Made by a program: the position numbers and the translations under genes. The notes below the pieces were generated by a model. That model did not search any database. It was not told the origin of the DNA and worked only from the letters and a program-made list of their open reading frames with translations. Positions 12,929 to 16,661 of a stretch of 16,661 nucleotides of DNA are shown here, piece by piece. The DNA comes from Chloroflexota bacterium (GTDB lineage Bacteria > Chloroflexota > Dehalococcoidia > SZUA-161 > JAUWZY01): NCBI GenBank assembly GCA_030615045.1, contig JAUWZY010000010.1:1-16661 (forward strand). The letters are read 5' to 3'. How positions within the stretch are numbered: position 1 is the first letter of the stretch; each line of letters starts with the position of its first letter.

Positions 12929-13525
12929 GTGAGAAAAATCGGCGTCCTCGCCTTACAGGGTGATTTCAGGGAGCATATTTTCATGTTGCGCCAATCGGGT
13001 GCTGAAGCTTTGCCCATCCGCTGGCCCGAGCAGCTTCAAGGGCTGGATGGGCTCATCATCCCTGGCGGTGAAAGCACCACCATCAGCAAGCTAATGACGG
13101 AATACAAGTTCGGGGAGGAGATCCAGAAGCTCGCCGCTGAGGGCTTGCCTCTATTTGGCACCTGTGCCGGCATGATCTTACTGGCAAAAAGGGTTATCGG
13201 GCTTGACACCCAGTTTTTGGCCGTTATGGACATCGAGGTGCGGCGCAATGCCTTCGGCCGCCAAGTGGACAGCTTTGAGACCGAGCTCCTGATCCCCGTT
13301 CTGGGCCAGAATCCCTTCCCCGCTGTGTTCATCAGAGCGCCATGGATTGAGCGGGCTGGCGATGGGGTGCAAAGCATAGCTCAGCTTCAAGATGGCACCG
13401 CAGTGGCTGCCAGGGGGGAGAATATCCTGGTCTCCGCCTTCCACCCCGAACTGACCGAGGACACCAGATTGCATGAGTATTTCCTCAATATTGTTGAAGC
13501 TCGCTGCAAATCCAAAGAAGGCTGA
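12929..13525 (+). CDS. pdxT: Pyridoxal 5'-phosphate synthase, glutaminase subunit
   Basis: This 198-residue class-I glutamine amidotransferase releases ammonia from glutamine and channels it to PdxS. It begins KIGVLALQGDFREH and shows GLIIPGGEST (oxyanion region, 41-50), the nucleophile in FGTCAGMILL (C79), IRAPWIE and the catalytic pair in FHPELTED (H172, E174). The start is GTG at 12929, one base after the pdxS stop, with a ribosome binding site (AGAGGGTGG) inside the pdxS end. Length and spacing are as usual for the family. Confidence 0.97.
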   Translation: MRKIGVLALQGDFREHIFMLRQSGAEALPIRWPEQLQGLDGLIIPGGESTTISKLMTEYKFGEEIQKLAAEGLPLFGTCAGMILLAKRVIGLDTQFLAVMDIEVRRNAFGRQVDSFETELLIPVLGQNPFPAVFIRAPWIERAGDGVQSIAQLQDGTAVAARGENILVSAFHPELTEDTRLHEYFLNIVEARCKSKEG

Positions 13526-13531
13526 GGCGCT

Positions 13532-14428
13532 GTGATTCGAGCTTTGCTTCCTTTCGATGCAGCTGCAGTGCTTTACTTCTATAGCAAGGATCCTGTCAAC
13601 GAGGCTAAGCTAAGGGATAGGCTGAGCCAAGGGCAAAGGGGCCGCCCCTCGTTTTTCCCTTTGCCCTTGGGGCGAAGGCGATACAGCCTGGGCTTCTTTC
13701 ACCGCGGCCTAATCTACGGGCTGGCCTCCGCCAGGAGCTGCTTCGGCCTCGGCGCCTGGGAAATCGACCAGCTCATATCCTCTGAGGGCCGGCATGAGCT
13801 CTGCCTCAACCTACTGGAAAGGTTAAGTCAGGCCCTGGGGCAGCTCAGGGTGGAAAGGCTTTTCCTCAGCTTGCCGGCAAACAGCCCGCTGCTGGTTCTG
13901 GCCACGCGCGCTGGCTTTTGCCACTACCTTGACGAATCCTTATTTCGCTTCCAAAAAGCAAAGATGGCACTATCAGCCCCGCCTTATATTCTGCGCCCTA
14001 AATCTGAAGACGACGAATATCAACTATTTCAGCTCTATAATGCCGTCGTGCCGATATCGGTTCGTATTGTTGAGGGGCTCGCCTTTCAACAATGGCGCCA
14101 GGCCAGGGAGCGGGTGAGCAAAGGGGAGCTGGTGTATGAAAAAGATGGGCGTCTCGGCGCCTGGCTGCGAATTAGAATGGACGAAGGTTCAGGGCAATTT
14201 GAAATCCTGGCTCAGCTGGACGAGCCAGAGCTCGGTCACCTGATACAATGGAGCTTAGCTCTCCTTGATGAGCAATGGCCCATATTTTGCCTGAGCGCTG
14301 ATTTCCAGGGGCAGCTACAGCGGCTTTTAACTGAACAGGGGTTTGAGCAGGTTGCTCAGTACTCTCGCTTGGTGAAACAGCTGACAGCCCCAGTCCATAA
14401 GCTTGAATTTATGCCATCGCAGGCATAG
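13532..14428 (+). CDS. GNAT-like acetyltransferase, probably two degenerate GNAT domains
   Basis: This 298-residue protein of unknown function starts at GTG 13532, 6 nt after pdxT. The pattern suggests two GNAT folds: residues about 1-142 end in the typical NSPLLVLATRAGFCHYLDESLF (beta5-alpha4 with the ARxGF-type turn), and residues about 150-290 end in LQRLLTEQGFEQVAQYSRLV. Neither half shows a clear Q/RxxGxG/A acetyl-CoA loop, so catalytic activity is doubtful and the fold assignment itself is inferred from these patterns. No signal peptide or membrane segment is present. It is packed between pdxT and the R3H ATPase gene (11-nt gap), so it is cotranscribed. It is not obviously linked to B6 synthesis. 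Confidence 0.6.
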   Translation: MIRALLPFDAAAVLYFYSKDPVNEAKLRDRLSQGQRGRPSFFPLPLGRRRYSLGFFHRGLIYGLASARSCFGLGAWEIDQLISSEGRHELCLNLLERLSQALGQLRVERLFLSLPANSPLLVLATRAGFCHYLDESLFRFQKAKMALSAPPYILRPKSEDDEYQLFQLYNAVVPISVRIVEGLAFQQWRQARERVSKGELVYEKDGRLGAWLRIRMDEGSGQFEILAQLDEPELGHLIQWSLALLDEQWPIFCLSADFQGQLQRLLTEQGFEQVAQYSRLVKQLTAPVHKLEFMPSQA

Positions 14429-14439
14429 CAGAGGAGTCG

Positions 14440-15942
14440 ATGTCGAAGATAATCACAGATGACTTAGATGCTCTCATAGATGTGCTCCCGGGCCACATCT
14501 CGCAGCCATTGCAGCAGAGGGAGGATCGCAATGAGCTTTTGGAGGTAGTGCTGGATCTGGGGCGTCTGCCTGAGGCCCGCTACCACAATCGTGAGGTGCT
14601 CCTGAGCTCAAGGGAAGTCAGTCAAGAGGATATAGACTACGTGGTGTCACGCATCGGCACATTCACTGCCGATAACCGCGCCGGAATCGAGCGCACGCTG
14701 CATCGCATCTCCGCTATTCGCAATCGCAGTGGGCGCATCGTGGGGCTCTCCTGCCGCGTGGGCAGGGCAGTCTTTGGCACCATAAAGCTCATTCGGGACT
14801 TAGTGGAGTCGGGGAAGAGCATCGTGCTTCTGGGGCGACCGGGAGTGGGCAAGACTACTATGCTCCGCGAGGTGGCTCGAGTCCTCGCCGAGGACCTGAA
14901 GAAGCGAGTAGTCATCGTTGACACCTCCAACGAGATCGCCGGTGACGGCGATATCCCCCATCCCGCCATCGGTCGCGCCCGAAGGATGCAAGTGCCCACG
15001 CCGGCCATGCAGCATGCGGTCATGATCGAAGCGATAGAGAACCACATGCCCGAGGTCATCGTCATCGATGAGATCGGCACCGAGCTGGAAGCCCAAGCGG
15101 CGCGAACCATCGCCGAACGCGGGGTGCAGCTTATGGCCACTGCTCATGGCAACACCCTGGAGAACTTGATCATGAACCCCACCCTCTGCGACCTCATCGG
15201 CGGCATTCAGACAGTGACCTTAAGCGATGAGGAGGCGAAGCGAAGAGGGACACAGAAGTCGATCCTGGAGCGCAAAGCGCCCCCAATCTTCGATATGGTG
15301 GTTGAGATCCAGAGCTGGGAGCGGGTTGCCATCCACCCCGATGTCGCTGCTGTGGTCGATGCCATGCTCCGCGGCCGGCTGACCCCAATCGAGGTCCGCT
15401 GGCGCGACGAGACCGGGGAGTTGAGGCGGCGGGAGGAAATCCCCGGCTTAGCTTCGTTCCAAGCGGTCGGCGCTAAGAAAGCGACCTCCAAGCCGAGAAG
15501 GGTTTTCACTTTCGGCATCAATCGCAGCCGATTGGAGAGGGCGACTAAGAAGCTGCAGCTTCGGATAAACCTGGTCGATGATCTGCGCGATGCCGACCTC
15601 CTGATAACCTCAAAAGGCTACTATCAGAAAAAGCCCCCGCTCGTTACCACTGCCGAGGCGGCAGGGATTCCCATCTATGCTCTCAAGAGCAACGCTGTGT
15701 CACAGATAGAGCAAGGGTTAACTGAGATATTCAGAGGCGAGGAACGAGCACGCACTATGACCCTGGCGCTCCGGGAGGTAGAGGAGGCGGTCAAAAAGGT
15801 AAAAGGCGAGGGACATACAGTCGAGCTCAGCCCCCAGAATGCCTTCATCCGCCGCCTGCAGCATCAGCTGGCGGAGAAATATGGGCTGTACTCGGAAAGC
15901 AGTGGCAGCGAGCCCAAGCGCCGGGTCAGCATTTTCAAATAG
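14440..15942 (+). CDS. SpoIIIAA-like P-loop ATPase with C-terminal R3H domain
   Basis: This 500-residue single-stranded nucleic-acid-binding ATPase is of a conserved but poorly understood family. The N-terminal block (1-110) contains RARYHNRE-like and ADNRAGIERTLHRISAIR segments. The ATPase has Walker A GRPGVGKTT (132-140), DTSNEIAGDGDIPHPAIGRA (161-180), Walker B VIVIDE (206-211) and TAHGNTLENLI (235-244). This resembles the SpoIIIAA and secretion-ATPase group. A linker region (350-430) follows, then an R3H domain (about 435-480) with its RRLQH (R471, H475) signature and a basic tail. GAGGAG precedes the ATG. Homologues occur in cyanobacteria and Chloroflexota without sporulation, so a role in sporulation is not implied. 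Confidence 0.88.
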   Translation: MSKIITDDLDALIDVLPGHISQPLQQREDRNELLEVVLDLGRLPEARYHNREVLLSSREVSQEDIDYVVSRIGTFTADNRAGIERTLHRISAIRNRSGRIVGLSCRVGRAVFGTIKLIRDLVESGKSIVLLGRPGVGKTTMLREVARVLAEDLKKRVVIVDTSNEIAGDGDIPHPAIGRARRMQVPTPAMQHAVMIEAIENHMPEVIVIDEIGTELEAQAARTIAERGVQLMATAHGNTLENLIMNPTLCDLIGGIQTVTLSDEEAKRRGTQKSILERKAPPIFDMVVEIQSWERVAIHPDVAAVVDAMLRGRLTPIEVRWRDETGELRRREEIPGLASFQAVGAKKATSKPRRVFTFGINRSRLERATKKLQLRINLVDDLRDADLLITSKGYYQKKPPLVTTAEAAGIPIYALKSNAVSQIEQGLTEIFRGEERARTMTLALREVEEAVKKVKGEGHTVELSPQNAFIRRLQHQLAEKYGLYSESSGSEPKRRVSIFK

Positions 15943-15964
15943 AATCTGAAGGGAGGATGGCAAA

Positions 15965-16405
15965 ATGAGGGTAGAGGGATCCATCGACATCGCAGCACCT
16001 CCAGAGAAGATCTGGCCCTTCATGACCGAGCCAGACAAGATCCTGCAGTGGTACACCACTCTGCAAAGATTTGAGTTTACCGGTGAGCAGCGCAGCGGCG
16101 TGGGCGCACCATTTTATTGCGAGGAGAGAGCCGGTGGCCGACTTATGAAACTCCACTTCCAGGTTACAGAGTGGGTGGAGAATGAAAGAGTGGCCTTCAG
16201 CATGACCTCGGGCGACTTGGTAAAGAAGTATGACCAGACATGGACAGTGGCAGCCACCGAATCGGGCAGCAGATTCACGCTTGCGGAGGACGTTGGATTG
16301 CCTTATTGGATTATCGGCAAGATTATGGGGCTGTTTGCCCGACGCGAGTCAGAGAAAACTGTGAAGGAAATACTGGCCAATTTGAAGAGGCTAGCGGAGG
16401 CGTAG
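15965..16405 (+). CDS. SRPBCC (START/Bet v 1-like) ligand-binding protein
   Basis: This 146-residue soluble protein has the SRPBCC fold pattern: an N-terminal VEGSIDIAAPPEKIWPFMTEP (first strand and helices), then KILQWYTTLQRFEFTG, alternating strands (VTEWVENERVAFSM, DQTWTVAATESGSRFTL) and a long C-terminal helix (KEILANLKRLAEA). Such domains bind hydrophobic ligands in a deep cavity; polyketide cyclases, AHSA1-like proteins and toxins belong here. No ligand can be inferred. The ATG follows GGGAGG by 8 nt. It begins 22 nt after the R3H ATPase gene and probably shares its transcript. Confidence 0.83.
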   Translation: MRVEGSIDIAAPPEKIWPFMTEPDKILQWYTTLQRFEFTGEQRSGVGAPFYCEERAGGRLMKLHFQVTEWVENERVAFSMTSGDLVKKYDQTWTVAATESGSRFTLAEDVGLPYWIIGKIMGLFARRESEKTVKEILANLKRLAEA

Positions 16406-16413
16406 AACAGGAA

Positions 16414-16461
16414 TTGTCTCTATTCATCACCTTTGAGGGCGGGGAGGGGTGTAGCAAGAGC
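16414..16461 (+). pseudogene. Broken 5' end of a thymidylate kinase gene
   Basis: These 48 nt from a TTG read LSLFITFEGGEGCSKS, the unmistakable N-terminus of a thymidylate kinase. The frame then diverges and stops at 16509 without any further kinase sequence. The P-loop Gly before the Lys is Ser (GCSKS instead of GCGKS). An intact tmk begins 73 nt downstream with LSLFIVFEGGDGSGKT. The fossil is GC-rich like the surrounding genes, whereas the intact copy is AT-richer. It may also be read as an upstream ORF, which is less likely. Confidence 0.85.
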
Positions 16462-16486
16462 CATGAATTGAGCGAATGGAGGACCT

Positions 16487-16661
16487 TTGAGTTTATTCAT
16501 CGTATTTGAAGGTGGAGATGGGAGTGGGAAGACAACGCAGGCTAAAGCGTTGTATAAGCGTTTGCTGGACAACAAACGTGATGTCATTTACACTCAAGAA
16601 CCAGGGGGAGCCTTCTTAGGCCGTGTTCTTCGAAGGTGGCTAACCGACCCCAAATCAGGGC
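16487..16661 (+). CDS. tmk: Thymidylate kinase, N-terminal part (3' end outside window)
   Basis: The gene phosphorylates dTMP to dTDP with ATP. Fifty-eight residues are visible: MSLFIVFEGGDGSGKTTQAK contains the complete P-loop (G9 to T16), followed by ALYKRLLDNK and TQEPGG, the family's TREPGG motif with Gln for Arg. The initiator is TTG at 16487 with GGAGG 4 nt upstream; no ATG is available. It runs off the window in frame. The Gln substitution and the AT-rich codon use differ from what is usual and from the neighbouring genes. Confidence 0.9.
   Translation, partial: MSLFIVFEGGDGSGKTTQAKALYKRLLDNKRDVIYTQEPGGAFLGRVLRRWLTDPKSG

Overview
The window looks like a chromosomal segment from an uncultured anaerobic bacterium. 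My best guess is Chloroflexota, class Dehalococcoidia. This rests on the gene mixture, the moderately high GC, and a LexA box of the GAAC-N4-GTTC type; it is an inference, not proven. Almost all of the sequence is coding. There are no rRNA, tRNA or CRISPR features and no insertion sequences.

Layout. (1) Positions 1-3417, plus strand: the 3' part of a glyceraldehyde-3-phosphate dehydrogenase gene, a small MGMT/ATL-like gene, and two tandem paralogues of a QueG-like double [4Fe-4S] reductase. A 64-nt copy of the gap 3' end lies between the paralogues, which shows how the duplication arose. (2) Positions 3422-5756, minus strand: lexA followed after 7 nt by a RuBisCO-like protein gene, behind a promoter carrying an SOS-type palindrome. 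Then comes rpsT (ribosomal protein S20, TTG start) with its own promoter and terminator. (3) Positions 5805-10686, plus strand: lysA from a promoter back-to-back with that of rpsT, then holB and ricT (overlapping), an unannotated structured RNA or leader, a small excisionase-type HTH gene, and speD and speB, which overlap by 4 nt. (4) Positions 10688-16661, plus strand: a membrane M50 site-2 protease with CBS domains that appears to be leaderless, then from a separate promoter pdxS-pdxT (vitamin B6 synthase), a double-GNAT-like protein, a SpoIIIAA-like ATPase with an R3H domain, an SRPBCC protein, a broken tmk 5' end, and the start of an intact tmk that runs off the window.

How the genes work together. 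The window is mostly housekeeping: glycolysis, lysine, PLP and polyamine synthesis, and the replication clamp loader. It also has accessory insertions. The points most worth following are the lexA-RuBisCO-like operon (possible DNA-damage control of a form IV protein with an altered active site), the multi-hairpin RNA upstream of the HTH-speD-speB genes, and the SpeD-SpeB coupling. The last suggests that this SpeD homologue may be an arginine decarboxylase feeding agmatinase. Two gene-end fossils (gap 3' and tmk 5') record past duplication or replacement events.
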